DNA from: Phycisphaerales bacterium
Lineage (GTDB): Bacteria > Planctomycetota > Phycisphaerae > Phycisphaerales > SM1A02
Length of the DNA: 64,000 nucleotides
Assembly (NCBI GenBank): GCA_029242715.1
Contig: JAQWTL010000020.1
Coordinates: 372,001 to 436,000 of the forward strand
Direction of reading: 5' to 3'
The notes beneath the pieces are model-generated. The model worked only from the letters and a program-made list of their open reading frames with translations, made no database searches and was not told the origin of the DNA. Every line of letters starts with the position of its first letter. Within the stretch, counting starts at the first letter, position 1. Position numbers and translations under genes: made by a program. Below are positions 7,351 through 16,568 of this stretch, piece after piece.

Positions 7351-8264
7351 GCACCCCGTCACGACGGGATTTCATTCGACGTTCTGCTGCAACTGCAGCA
7401 GCAGGTTCACTTGCAGCAACAGCTGGTGCAGCACAGGAAGAGATTGACAAGGCGGCACCTCGCCGCGATATCCGCTACTCGCTGAAGATCGGAATGATCC
7501 AGGAAGGCGACACGCTTCTGGAGAAGTTCCGAATCGCGAGAGATGCCGGTTTCCATGGTGTCGAACTCGATAGCCCGGGGCTCCCTCCTGTTCAGGATAT
7601 TCGCGATGCATGCTCGGATACCGGGCTCGTCGTGCCTGGCGTCGTTGGCAGCTTTCACTGGCATGACCAATTGGCACATCCGGATCCAGAAACACGCAGC
7701 CGTGGTGAAAAATCATTGGCAACAGCACTTCGGGACTGCAGAGCTGTCGGAGGAACAACCGTCCTGCTTGTCCCGGCAGTTGTCGGACCTGATGTGTCCT
7801 ATGACGAGGCCTGGGAACGTTCAACGGCCGCCATTCAGCGTGCGTTGCCACTGGCTGAAGAGCTCGGGATCTCCATAGCCATTGAGAATGTCTGGAACAA
7901 TTTCCTGTTGAGCCCGATGGAAGCGGCACGGTACATCGACCAGTTCCAGAGCAAGTACATCGGTTGGTATTTCGATGTTGGCAATATTGTCGCCTATGGA
8001 TGGCCGCCACAGTGGGTTCGCATCCTTGGTCCACGAATCCTCAAGGTGGATGTCAAGGAATACAGCCGCAGCAAGCTGGATAAGGAAGGTCGCTGGGCTG
8101 GCTTTGCTGTACCGATTGGAGAAGGTGATTGCCAATGGAAAGAAACTATGGCGGCACTGGATGAGGTCGGGTATACCGGATGGGCAAGCGCTGAGGTTGG
8201 TGGCGGTGATGCCGCCAGGCTCAAGGAGATTTCCACGCGGATGGACCGTGTCGTGCAGTCCTGA
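7347..8264 (+). CDS. TIM-barrel sugar isomerase/epimerase-like protein, Tat-exported
   Basis: 305 residues starting at GTG, whose last two bases form the stop of the preceding gene. The leader SRRDFIRRSAATAAAGSL is a Tat signal. The AP-endonuclease-2/xylose-isomerase-like barrel follows, with metal-site strands AIENVWNN (Glu), YFDVGNIV (Asp), ILKVDVKEY and WASAEVGGG (Glu). Family members isomerise or epimerise ketoses or open keto-sugars. Next to two Gfo/Idh/MocA oxidoreductases, a role on their oxidised sugar product outside the cytoplasm is likely (inference). It is followed after 48 bases by the second oxidoreductase. Confidence 0.9.
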   Translation: MSTPSRRDFIRRSAATAAAGSLAATAGAAQEEIDKAAPRRDIRYSLKIGMIQEGDTLLEKFRIARDAGFHGVELDSPGLPPVQDIRDACSDTGLVVPGVVGSFHWHDQLAHPDPETRSRGEKSLATALRDCRAVGGTTVLLVPAVVGPDVSYDEAWERSTAAIQRALPLAEELGISIAIENVWNNFLLSPMEAARYIDQFQSKYIGWYFDVGNIVAYGWPPQWVRILGPRILKVDVKEYSRSKLDKEGRWAGFAVPIGEGDCQWKETMAALDEVGYTGWASAEVGGGDAARLKEISTRMDRVVQS

Positions 8265-8312
8265 GGCAATAAGTGGATGACAATGCCAGGCGATACATGG
8301 GAAAGAGATGAC

Positions 8313-9611
8313 ATGACTGAACAAATGAATCACACGGACCGGCGCACCATGGTCAAGGCGACTGCTGCCGCTGCCGGACTTGCCGTCATTCCGGCGGCTC
8401 TGGGACGCGCTGCAGATGTTGCGGGAACCGAGACCATCAAGGTTGGCCTGGTGGGATGCGGAGGCCGCGGCACCGGAGCCGCCTTCAATGCCCTGGACGC
8501 TTCTCCCAATGCACAACTTGTTGCCATGGCTGATGTGTTCCCTGACAGATTGAAGGGATCCCGCAACAACCTGGTCAAGCGAGGCAACCAGTGTCTCGTC
8601 ACTGATGAGGACTGCTATGTTGGTTTCGATGCCTACAAGCAACTCATGGCCCGGGATGATGTTGATGTCGTGATCCTGGCAACACCCCCCCATTTTCGTC
8701 CGCCGCATTTCGCAGAAGCCATCCGTCAAGGCAAACATGTCTTCATGGAAAAACCCGTCGCGGTCGATCCTGCCGGCATCCGGCTGGTCATGTCGGCTGC
8801 AGATGAAGCTGACAGCAAATCCCTCTCCGTCGTGGCCGGCACTCAGAGACGACATGAGAAGTGCTATCTGGACGTGATGGAACGGATCCGCAACGGCGAG
8901 ATCGGTGAACCCGTCGCCGCAAGGTGTTACTGGAACATGGGCGGCCTCTGGAACAGAGAGCCCCAGAACGACTGGTCGGACATGGAGTGGCAACTCCGCA
9001 ACTGGCTGTACTTCACATGGCTCAGTGGCGATCACATTGTTGAACAACATGTCCATAACCTCGATGCCACCAACTGGGCGATGGGAAACCATCCCATCAA
9101 GTGCACCGGCATGGGTGGTCGACAGGCTCGCATCGATCCGAATTACGGTCATATCTATGACCATTTCGCCATCGATTACGAGTACCCGGGCGGACTGCAT
9201 GCCATGAGCATGTGTCGCCAGGGTGATGGTTGTTCAAGCCGTGTCGAAGAGGTCATACAGGGAACCAAGGGGCGAGCCGTCACCAGTTCCGGCCGGGCAA
9301 GATTTGAAGGTGGTCCGGAATGGACATTCAGCGGTGACAATCCCAACCCGTACGTGGTTGAGCACAAGGATCTGCACGCCAGCATCCTCGGACAAACGAA
9401 CCGACTCAACGAAGGGCACCGTATTGCCGAATCCACACTCACCGCGATCATGGGACGAATGGCCGCCTATTCAGGCAAGGACATCACCTGGGAACAGGCC
9501 TTGAATGCGGAGTTGGACATGACACCTCCTCAATACGCCTTTGTAGAAATTGATATCCCGCAAATTCCAAGACCTGGCCGCACGGCACATGATGAAGAAC
9601 TCTGGACTTGA
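8313..9611 (+). CDS. Gfo/Idh/MocA-family oxidoreductase, Tat-exported (second copy)
   Basis: 432 residues. It resembles the 6025-7350 protein throughout: KVGLVGCGGRGTGAAFN in the Rossmann domain, HVFMEKPVAVDP in the catalytic loop, and WSDMEWQLRNWLYFTWLSGD. The leader has a twin arginine (TDRRTMVKATAAAAGLAV). The shared, unusual WSDMEWQ block suggests that the two came from one duplication, or belong to one subfamily. The ATG at 8313 is preferred over one 12 codons upstream because GGAAAGAG precedes it and the Tat motif then sits at a normal distance from the start. It probably works with the same sugar pathway on a related substrate. Confidence 0.91.
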   Translation: MTEQMNHTDRRTMVKATAAAAGLAVIPAALGRAADVAGTETIKVGLVGCGGRGTGAAFNALDASPNAQLVAMADVFPDRLKGSRNNLVKRGNQCLVTDEDCYVGFDAYKQLMARDDVDVVILATPPHFRPPHFAEAIRQGKHVFMEKPVAVDPAGIRLVMSAADEADSKSLSVVAGTQRRHEKCYLDVMERIRNGEIGEPVAARCYWNMGGLWNREPQNDWSDMEWQLRNWLYFTWLSGDHIVEQHVHNLDATNWAMGNHPIKCTGMGGRQARIDPNYGHIYDHFAIDYEYPGGLHAMSMCRQGDGCSSRVEEVIQGTKGRAVTSSGRARFEGGPEWTFSGDNPNPYVVEHKDLHASILGQTNRLNEGHRIAESTLTAIMGRMAAYSGKDITWEQALNAELDMTPPQYAFVEIDIPQIPRPGRTAHDEELWT

Positions 9612-9633
9612 TATTCGGAAGGAAAGACACAGC

Positions 9634-10563
9634 ATGAATCGACGTAAATTCATCAAAGGAACAGGGGCCGGAGCCGCCATCGCAGCAGTCACGCCATTGG
9701 CACTTGCCAAGGCACCTGCCAAGCCCAAGGCAAGTTCGTCCTCTTCCAATACGTTTACGCTTGACTACGCCCCTCACTTCGGCATGTTCAAGAACCATGC
9801 GGGCGATGGTCACATGGCTGAAATCGAATTCATGTCGGATGCCGGCTTCCGTTCACTCGAAGACAACGGCATGCGTGGCCGATCCATCGAAGATCAACTG
9901 CGAATCGCCAAGGCGCTTGAGAAGAACGACATGCGCATGGGTGTGTTTGTAATGAACATGGATGGCGCCTGGTATCCCAGCATCACCACCGGTAAGCCTG
10001 AAGAAATCGAGAAGTTCGTGCAGAATGCCCGGGACTCGGTTGAAGTGGCGAAAAGGACGAATGCCAAGTGGATGACCGTCGTACCGGGCAACGTCGCCGA
10101 AGGTATTCCGATGGATCAGCAGACCGCCCATGTCATCGAAGCACTCAAGCAGGCTTCCGGTGTGCTGGAGCCGCACGGCATTGTCATGGTCTGCGAACCA
10201 CTCAACTGGCGTGATCATCGCGGACAGTTCCTGCAGTTCACCCCGCAATCCATCGAAATCATGAAAGCAGTCGACAGCCCCTCCTGCATGATCCTCCAGG
10301 ATCTCTATCACCAGCAGGCAAGTGAGGGCAATCTGATTGATCACATGAACGCAGCATGGCAATACATCCCCTACTTCCAGGTAGGCGACAACCCAGGCCG
10401 GCGCGAACCGGGTACCGGAGAAATCAATTACGCCAACGTGTTCAAGCACATGCACGAACGTGGCTATGACGGCATCGTGGGCATGGAACACGGCAAGAGC
10501 CAGGGCGGCAAGGAAGGCGAGGTCGTATTGATCGATGCCTATCGAGCGGTAGACCCAAGTTGA
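9634..10563 (+). CDS. Hydroxypyruvate isomerase-like TIM-barrel protein, Tat-exported
   Basis: 309 residues. The leader NRRKFIKGTGAGAAIAAV is a Tat signal. The barrel carries the hydroxypyruvate isomerase signatures MVCEPLNWRDH, MILQDLYHQQ, GDNPGRREPGTGEINY and GMEHGKS, which place the metal-binding Glu, Asp, His and Glu. In cytoplasmic relatives this enzyme interconverts hydroxypyruvate and tartronate semialdehyde; exported planctomycete forms probably act on other ketoses (inference). The start has AAGGAAAG upstream and lies 22 bases after the previous stop. Its stop overlaps the TTG start of the next gene. Confidence 0.9.
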   Translation: MNRRKFIKGTGAGAAIAAVTPLALAKAPAKPKASSSSSNTFTLDYAPHFGMFKNHAGDGHMAEIEFMSDAGFRSLEDNGMRGRSIEDQLRIAKALEKNDMRMGVFVMNMDGAWYPSITTGKPEEIEKFVQNARDSVEVAKRTNAKWMTVVPGNVAEGIPMDQQTAHVIEALKQASGVLEPHGIVMVCEPLNWRDHRGQFLQFTPQSIEIMKAVDSPSCMILQDLYHQQASEGNLIDHMNAAWQYIPYFQVGDNPGRREPGTGEINYANVFKHMHERGYDGIVGMEHGKSQGGKEGEVVLIDAYRAVDPS

Positions 10564-11600
10564 TTCTGGCAACACTGGCCTGCATGCTGGCCACCGGTGA
10601 GCATGTTGCACATGATCTCACTCTCAACGGCCCCAAGGGCTGGACATTTGATGCGCGCCTTGTCGAACCAGACGGTGATCGCAGCGGGTTGACGGTGCTC
10701 CTGATCGGAGGAGGCATCAGCAACGATCTCGACTGGACCGTGCCTGGAACCATCGAGGTAAATGAAACCGTGATGGAGTTGACTCTTGATGGAACAACGC
10801 ATCGAGATGCCCCACTGATTGCGAGGGCCCTGGCGGACAAAGGGCACGCAGTCATGCATTACTCCACAATTGCGAAAGAGGATCCCAAGCGAGAGCTCTG
10901 GCCTCTTGAAATCACACCACACCAGCCAACTGATCTCCTTCTGCTCCAGAAAGCCGCTACTGACGCGATTCAAGCTCATCCCCTGACGTGTGATGATCAG
11001 ATCGTGCTGCTGGGTCACAGCATGGGCGCCCAACGGGCCTGCGCCCAGGCCGCTGAGGATCCCGCCATCACTGCTCTCGTATTGATGGGGCCTGCTCAGA
11101 TGAGCCGAACCGGACCAGATGATCCTGGTAGAAACCTCAACCGAGTCGAGGCCAGTGAAAAACTCGCCGGGCTTGATACGGATCGCAATGGTTCGGTAAC
11201 TGGTGAGGAGATACCGGCCTCGATGGATTTCGATCAGGACGGCACCCTTCAAGCCTGGGAAGTTTCAGCCACGCTCGCAAGAAAAGCTCGCCGTGAAATG
11301 AAACCGGGCAAGGGGACCGACAAGCATGGCATTCCCTTTGGAGAAGACACACTCAAGGCTCGTCCGATTCCCACACTGATCCTGTATGGAAATCTTGATG
11401 ATGCCCAGGGACATCACGCACCGATTCTGCAGGACCTGACCAAGGATGGTTCGTTAACAATGGTGGAGGTCCGCGTGCTTCCAGGCATCGGTCACCAACT
11501 GAGCGCCGAACGAGAGAACCGTGTTGGTCCGATTAGTGACATGGCAATCCATCAGATTGTCGATTGGATTCAGTCACAAAAAACTTCAACTCAGCCCTGA
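10560..11600 (+). CDS. Alpha/beta hydrolase with inserted EF-hand pair
   Basis: 346 residues starting at TTG, overlapping the previous stop as TTGA. The hydrolase fold shows VLLGHSMGAQRA with nucleophile Ser154, an acid-bearing LILYGNLDDA strand and the histidine motif LPGIGHQLS near the end. Between the core halves, where lids usually sit, are two canonical 12-residue calcium loops: 206-217 (D206, D208, N210, E217) and 223-234 (D223, D225, D227, E234). Calcium control of the lid is an inference. A weak hydrophobic N-terminus may be a short signal peptide. Last gene of the operon; it ends 3 bases from the convergent MFS gene. Confidence 0.85.
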   Translation: MILATLACMLATGEHVAHDLTLNGPKGWTFDARLVEPDGDRSGLTVLLIGGGISNDLDWTVPGTIEVNETVMELTLDGTTHRDAPLIARALADKGHAVMHYSTIAKEDPKRELWPLEITPHQPTDLLLLQKAATDAIQAHPLTCDDQIVLLGHSMGAQRACAQAAEDPAITALVLMGPAQMSRTGPDDPGRNLNRVEASEKLAGLDTDRNGSVTGEEIPASMDFDQDGTLQAWEVSATLARKARREMKPGKGTDKHGIPFGEDTLKARPIPTLILYGNLDDAQGHHAPILQDLTKDGSLTMVEVRVLPGIGHQLSAERENRVGPISDMAIHQIVDWIQSQKTSTQP

Positions 11601-11603
11601 TCA

Positions 11604-13025
11604 TCAACCAACCGTTGCAGAAGAACTCCGCCCAAGCCCATCTTTCCTGCCCGGATAGAACGCCAGCATCATCAGAAGGCACCCGATGGCCATGTACATT
11701 GGAACGGAGAAGAGGCGAGTGTAGTCCGTGACTGCCTCGGTGGCACCAGTCGAGTCTGTAACCATGCTGGTTGCCCAATCGCCGACCAGGATCGTCGTGA
11801 ACAGGCTGCCGACGACAATCCCGATGCCCACGATGACCAGGTTGAAGAAATTCTGGGCCGTCGCCTTCACGTCGCTGGAGCACTCTTCATCCACGATCAT
11901 GAAGGCCACGAAGATGAAGCAACCAAAGCAGAGGCCGTGCAGACTGACACCCGCGATGAGTGTCACCATGTCCGGAATTCCAATAGCGGAACTCAACCAG
12001 TCGACCTGGGCGAACAGGAACATCCTTGCTGCATAGGCAGCCAGCCCGATCACCAGCAGGGTCTTGCGTGACCACTTCGCGGCGATGAACGGAATCAGGA
12101 ACAGGACGAGAAGTTCCATGCCCTGGCCGATGGTCATGAGCCCGCCACCACCGACCCCAAAGACGCTGTTGATGGCATCCGTCCAGCCACCATCCCTGTT
12201 CTGATACCCCCGGAGGAAAGATCCGGTGTAGATGAAGTAGAACTGGTGGATCATGCTGATCGGAACCGCAATGAGAAACAAGGTCACAAGCGGCGCTGAT
12301 CGCACTTCCTTGAGCGTCTCGGCAAGGGCGAACTTCTGCTTGCCCCTTTGTGGAGGCGTCCTGGGAAGCGTGAAGCAGTAGAGCCCCATCACAAGGCCCA
12401 GACCGGCACTGATCCGGAACGCGTTGACCATGCCCGCGGCCTGGGCCATGTTCTTCTCGTGCTCCGTAGCATCTCCTCCTGGTGTGAAGTAGATGTACAG
12501 CAACTGCCCCACGCCGATGCCCACGACGATCCATCCCAGGGTTCCCCAGAGCCGGACACGACCGAAGTCGCGATCGCGATCCGGCATGTGGTGAAAGGCC
12601 AGGGAGTTGGTCAACGCAATCGTCGGTGAGTAGATCAACGAGTACAGGATGGACAGCGAGAGGAACAACCAGAATCCAGTTCCGACTTCGCCTTCCACGG
12701 AGGAAGGGGTGTTCTGCACTGTCGACATGATCCAGACAACCACGGCCCCAGCAAGGTGGCTCAGCCCGAGATACTTTTCGGTGTTGAACCACCGGTCGGC
12801 AATCTGCCCCGCCAGGAAGGGGCCCAGGATCGCTCCAACACCACCGGCGGTAAACATCCAGCCGATCTCAAACTCCTGGAAGTTGCGGTAGTTCTTCAGG
12901 AAGTCGTAGAGGAAAGGAAGCCACGCTCCCCAGATCGCGAATTGCAGGAACATCATGAATGACAGGCGACTGCCCAGGCCAAAGCCCATTCGGGGTGCAG
13001 GTGCGGGCGTATCGAGGGTCGTCAT
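11604..13025 (-). CDS. MFS transporter, nucleoside/H+ symporter-like
   Basis: 473 residues, about 12 hydrophobic spans. The N-terminus reads GSRLSFMMFLQFAIWGAWLP, then a GPFLAGQIADRWF loop of the MFS type, and HHMPDRDRDFGRVRLWGTLG, which resembles the nucleoside:H+ symporter (NUP) branch. In planctomycetes such proteins lie beside Gfo/Idh/MocA and TIM-barrel genes and probably import sugars or nucleosides (inference). A GTG six bases upstream is in frame, but AGGAG lies seven bases before the ATG at 13025, so that start is used. It is convergent with the sugar operon and divergent from the APC permease. Confidence 0.88.
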   Translation of the reverse strand: MTTLDTPAPAPRMGFGLGSRLSFMMFLQFAIWGAWLPFLYDFLKNYRNFQEFEIGWMFTAGGVGAILGPFLAGQIADRWFNTEKYLGLSHLAGAVVVWIMSTVQNTPSSVEGEVGTGFWLFLSLSILYSLIYSPTIALTNSLAFHHMPDRDRDFGRVRLWGTLGWIVVGIGVGQLLYIYFTPGGDATEHEKNMAQAAGMVNAFRISAGLGLVMGLYCFTLPRTPPQRGKQKFALAETLKEVRSAPLVTLFLIAVPISMIHQFYFIYTGSFLRGYQNRDGGWTDAINSVFGVGGGGLMTIGQGMELLVLFLIPFIAAKWSRKTLLVIGLAAYAARMFLFAQVDWLSSAIGIPDMVTLIAGVSLHGLCFGCFIFVAFMIVDEECSSDVKATAQNFFNLVIVGIGIVVGSLFTTILVGDWATSMVTDSTGATEAVTDYTRLFSVPMYMAIGCLLMMLAFYPGRKDGLGRSSSATVG

Positions 13026-13107
13026 GATCACTCTCCTGATTGAAACCGACTGGCCGTGACTGTAACAGGCGAATCATCGCGAGGTCCGCTGATACACTCC
13101 CGGGCCT

Positions 13108-14721
13108 ATGGCCCATCACCATCGCCACCTCGGGCTGATCGGAATGCTGTTTGCCTCTATTGGTGGCATTCTTGGTTCTGGATGGCTATTTGGACCCCTC
13201 TACGCCGTGCAGTTGGCTGGACCGGCTGCATTGATCGCGTGGTTGATCGGCGGCTTTGCCATCCTCATCATTGCGTTGACGTTTGCCGAGTTGAGCGCTT
13301 CATTGCCTCTCAACGGAGGGATTACTCGTCACACTCTGGTCGCCTATGGTCGTACCTCGGGCTTCCTGGTCTCGCTGGCTGGATGGCTGACGTTCACCGT
13401 CATCGTGGCCGCCGAAGTTCAGGCGGTCATGCAGTACGCCTCGATCCACTGGACGTGGCTGACTGTGCCGGCTGACGATGGTTCACACCCCTTGACCAAG
13501 TGGGGCTTCCTGGTTGCTGCGGTGCTGTGGTTGCTCTTCAGCTTCATCACCTGGATCGGTGTCCGGCTGTTTGCTCGTGTCAATGGCGTACTGACCTGGA
13601 TCAAGGTCGGACTGATTCTTGTTGTAACAGTGAGCCTCTATGTCCTGGCCTTCGAGTGGACACTGTTCGATGATCTGAAGGAAGGCGGCTTCGCCCCCGA
13701 AGGATGGGATGGGATCTTTCGAGCATTGGCCTACGGTGGCGTGATCTACGCCTTCACTGGTTTTCAACATGCCGCTGTCGCTGCTGGCGAATCTCGCAAT
13801 CCACATCGTGACGTTCCTATTGCAGTCATTGGTTCAATACTCGTCTGCACAGTGCTCTATCTCGCGATTCAGATCGCCTTCATCGGTGCCATGCGTGAGT
13901 CGGCCATGCCCCACGGATGGGCCCAACTATCCTTCAAGGGACAGGTTGGACCACTTGCCGGCCTGGCCATGACACTGGGTGTCACCTGGCTCTTCATCTT
14001 GATCTTTGCAGGGGCCATTGCTTCGCCACTTGGAGCCGGACTGATCAATCTGGGCTCCAGCGCCCGGATTGCACAAGGCATGAGCCACGACAGTTATCTG
14101 CCGCGACGCCTTGGCAAGGTTGGTCGTTTTCACACGCCTGGCCTGATCCTGGTGCTGTCATTCCCAGTGGGCCTGTTTCTGTTTCTTCCCTTCCCAGGCT
14201 GGCAGGATCTGGTTGCGTTCCTGGCATCAGTCGTTGTCGTGTCCTATGCCGCTGGCCCGATTTCCCTGCTTGCCTTGCGGCGGCAATTGCCTGATCAGGC
14301 CCGGCCGTTCCGACTGCCATTTGCTCATGTCATCTGCCCGTTGGCCTTCATCATCTGTGGCCTGCTGATCTACTGGGCTGGATGGCCAATCGTCTGGAAA
14401 CTGGGCGTCACCTTCGGGGTCTGCGGTGTGCTGTTTGTTCTGGTGAAGCTCCCGCGAAAAGAGCCCATCGATTTCATGGCCTCACTCTGGATCTGGCCCT
14501 TCCTGGCTGGATTGGTCGTACTGGCATGGCTCGGAGGCCATGGTGGCGCTGAATTGATTCCCTTTGGTTGGGACATCGTTGCGGTGGCCGGGTGGTCCCT
14601 GGCGTGTTACTTGCTGGCCCTGCCTCTGGCGATCCGACCGGAAAATGCCCAGGCTTACCTGGATGGCATTCATGCCGCCAGAGATGAAGCCCACCAGGAA
14701 ATCGCTGATTTCGGAGGCTGA
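13108..14721 (+). CDS. APC-family amino acid permease
   Basis: 537 residues and about 12-14 membrane spans. The first span has the consensus GLIGMLFASIGGILGSGWLF, the unwound G-S/I-G substrate loop of APC transporters, and later GFQHAAVAAGESRNPHRDVP, the conserved E-x-x-NP-x-R-x-P motif after span 6. Such permeases import amino acids or polyamines with protons, or exchange them. Substrate cannot be read from sequence. The start has only a weak ribosome binding site. A strong terminator at 14886-14927 follows the gene; the 228-base gap up to the aldolase otherwise holds nothing recognisable. Confidence 0.92.
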   Translation: MAHHHRHLGLIGMLFASIGGILGSGWLFGPLYAVQLAGPAALIAWLIGGFAILIIALTFAELSASLPLNGGITRHTLVAYGRTSGFLVSLAGWLTFTVIVAAEVQAVMQYASIHWTWLTVPADDGSHPLTKWGFLVAAVLWLLFSFITWIGVRLFARVNGVLTWIKVGLILVVTVSLYVLAFEWTLFDDLKEGGFAPEGWDGIFRALAYGGVIYAFTGFQHAAVAAGESRNPHRDVPIAVIGSILVCTVLYLAIQIAFIGAMRESAMPHGWAQLSFKGQVGPLAGLAMTLGVTWLFILIFAGAIASPLGAGLINLGSSARIAQGMSHDSYLPRRLGKVGRFHTPGLILVLSFPVGLFLFLPFPGWQDLVAFLASVVVVSYAAGPISLLALRRQLPDQARPFRLPFAHVICPLAFIICGLLIYWAGWPIVWKLGVTFGVCGVLFVLVKLPRKEPIDFMASLWIWPFLAGLVVLAWLGGHGGAELIPFGWDIVAVAGWSLACYLLALPLAIRPENAQAYLDGIHAARDEAHQEIADFGG

Positions 14722-14885
14722 ACAAGTCTTTGCCCCCCCTGAAGCCCTTATCAGAGCTGTTTGTTGTTCTTTTTTGCCTGGATGCTGTGAGATCTGTGGC
14801 TGGTGGTCGCAGTTCAGGTGAGGGCACTTCAAGTGCCTTCAAACTCCTTCTCTCTCTACACACATGACTCATCCCCCTTGCGCGA

Positions 14886-14927
14886 GGTTGACCCCCCGGG
14901 ACGTTCCCGAGGGGTCAGCCTTTTTTT
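14886..14927 (+). terminator. Intrinsic terminator after the APC permease gene
   Basis: GGTTGACCCC (14886-14895) pairs with GGGGTCAGCC (14911-14920) with one G-U pair, and CGGGA/TCCCG continue the stem inside. Seven T (14921-14927) follow. It ends 22 bases before the threonine aldolase start. Confidence 0.88.
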
Positions 14928-14949
14928 GCAGTCCATCTATCATGGTCAC

Positions 14950-16002
14950 ATGCCAGATAGAACAGTCGATCTCCGAAGCGACACCGTGACACAGCCAACG
15001 GAAGCAATGCGGGAAGCCATGATGAACGCCCCCCTGGGCGATGATGTCCTGGGAGATGATCCGACAGTGATCGAATTGCAGTCACGCTGCGCCGACCTCT
15101 TCGGCAAGGAAGCAGCCTGCTTCGTCCCGTCAGGATCAATGGCCAACCAGGCAGCAATTCGCGCACATACCGCCCCAGGCGACGAGATTCTGGCCCATGA
15201 GTTCAGTCATATCTACCAGTATGAATCCGGCGCACCGGCCGCGATCTCTGGATGCACCTTCGCCTTCTTTCACGGCGAGCATGGCATGTTTACCGCAGAT
15301 GATGTGCATTCGGCCATTCGACCACATGATCATCATTTCCCTCGATCACGATTGCTCGTTGTAGAGAACACACAGAACCGAGGCGGTGGAGCCGTCTGGC
15401 CACTGGATCAAGTTGCCGATGTGACCGCCGCCGCCCGTGAACATGGCCTCCGCTGCCACCTGGATGGCGCACGGCTCTGGAATGCCTGCGCTGCAACCGG
15501 TGTTGAGCCTGCAGATTGGGCGGCTCATTTCGATACGGTGTCTTCCTGCTTCTCCAAGGGGCTCGGTGCACCTGTCGGTTCAATCGTGGTGGGCGATCAA
15601 GATACGATCCACCATATTGCTCGAATCAGAAAAATGCTGGGTGGTGCCATGCGTCAATCAGGATTACTGGCTGCTGCTGCATTACATGCACTTGATCATC
15701 ATCGTGAACGACTCTCAGAAGATCATCACCGGGCAAAACGACTTGCTGAAGCAATTTCAAACTGTCCAGGTGTTGTTCTAGACACCAATACCGTTCAGAC
15801 CAACATCATCATCTTTGATGTTCCTGGGCAAGATGAAAACCAACTGCAGGAAGAGTTCGATTCCCATGGAATCCGGGTCTTCTCCATCGGCCCATCTCGC
15901 ATCCGTGCTGTCGTCAGTCTTGCCGTAGACGATTCAGACATTGACTACGCAATCGATGTGATGACATCCCGCCTGACAACCCTGACATCATCAACCGCGT
16001 GA
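14950..16002 (+). CDS. ltaE: Low-specificity L-threonine aldolase
   Basis: 350-residue PLP enzyme that splits L-threonine and L-allo-threonine to glycine and acetaldehyde. It starts [18 protein letters not shown] with the family motif LRSDTVT-P-T-MR-AM, continues [12 protein letters not shown]-like [27 protein letters not shown], and carries the PLP lysine in [24 protein letters not shown] holds the cofactor Asp and the Arg typical of the family. An upstream in-frame extension of 49 codons crosses the terminator and is rejected. The start lies just downstream of the terminator and lacks a clear ribosome binding site, so a leaderless transcript is possible. Confidence 0.94.
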   Translation: MPDRTVDLRSDTVTQPTEAMREAMMNAPLGDDVLGDDPTVIELQSRCADLFGKEAACFVPSGSMANQAAIRAHTAPGDEILAHEFSHIYQYESGAPAAISGCTFAFFHGEHGMFTADDVHSAIRPHDHHFPRSRLLVVENTQNRGGGAVWPLDQVADVTAAAREHGLRCHLDGARLWNACAATGVEPADWAAHFDTVSSCFSKGLGAPVGSIVVGDQDTIHHIARIRKMLGGAMRQSGLLAAAALHALDHHRERLSEDHHRAKRLAEAISNCPGVVLDTNTVQTNIIIFDVPGQDENQLQEEFDSHGIRVFSIGPSRIRAVVSLAVDDSDIDYAIDVMTSRLTTLTSSTA

Positions 16003-16025
16003 TGTGCTGAATAGGATCTGACCTC

Positions 16026-16556
16026 ATGGCCTTCAATTTCCTCGAGCTTCCCGTGGGCCCCGAACCGCCCACCATCGTCAATGCGATCATCGAGATCCCC
16101 AGTGGGAGTTCGAACAAGTACGAGTACGACAAGCAGATGAACGTCTTCAAACTGGACAGGACCCTGTTCAGCCCGGTCCATTACCCAGGGGCCTATGGCT
16201 TCATCCCTCGTACCCACGCTGAAGATGATGACCCTCTTGACATCCTGGTGCTGCTTGATGGACCCACCTTCCCGGGAACGCTCATCGAAGTCCGACCAGT
16301 AGGCGTGCTTGAAATGAGGGATGAAAAGGGCCTTGACCACAAGATTCTCGGTGTTCCCGTCAGTGATCCACGCAAGGCAGAGATCCAGGGACTCCAGGAT
16401 GTGCCGCGGCACACCCTGAAGGAAATCGACTACTTCTTTCACATCTACAAGGATCTGGAAGGCAAGTTCGCAGATACCTATGGCTGGCTTGATCGAATGG
16501 AGTCCTATCGCATCATCGAGGAATGCATGAAACGCTACGACGAGCTTGTCAGCTGA
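16026..16556 (+). CDS. ppa: Inorganic pyrophosphatase (family I)
   Basis: 176 residues, the normal size for bacterial family I enzymes. They hydrolyse pyrophosphate to phosphate in the cytoplasm and pull biosynthetic reactions forward. The active-site landmarks are present: EIPSGSSNKYEYD (substrate Lys and Glu), YPGAYGFIPRT, DDDPLDILVL (the D-x-D-P-x-D signature for metal binding), GVLEMRDEKGLDHKILGVP and the late FFHIYKDLEGKF with its Lys. It follows the aldolase by 23 bases and may share its transcript. Confidence 0.95.
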   Translation: MAFNFLELPVGPEPPTIVNAIIEIPSGSSNKYEYDKQMNVFKLDRTLFSPVHYPGAYGFIPRTHAEDDDPLDILVLLDGPTFPGTLIEVRPVGVLEMRDEKGLDHKILGVPVSDPRKAEIQGLQDVPRHTLKEIDYFFHIYKDLEGKFADTYGWLDRMESYRIIEECMKRYDELVS

Positions 16557-16568
16557 TCCACAGCGTGA

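Noticed and set aside
7821-9200. A 459-codon open frame on the minus strand.
   Set aside because: It is antisense to the TIM-barrel gene and the second Gfo/Idh/MocA gene, both of which have clear family motifs, and its own protein shows none.
11887-12792. A 301-codon open frame on the minus strand in another phase of the MFS gene.
   Set aside because: Its composition is Arg/His/Gly-rich with no motif, while the overlapping frame is a clear transporter.
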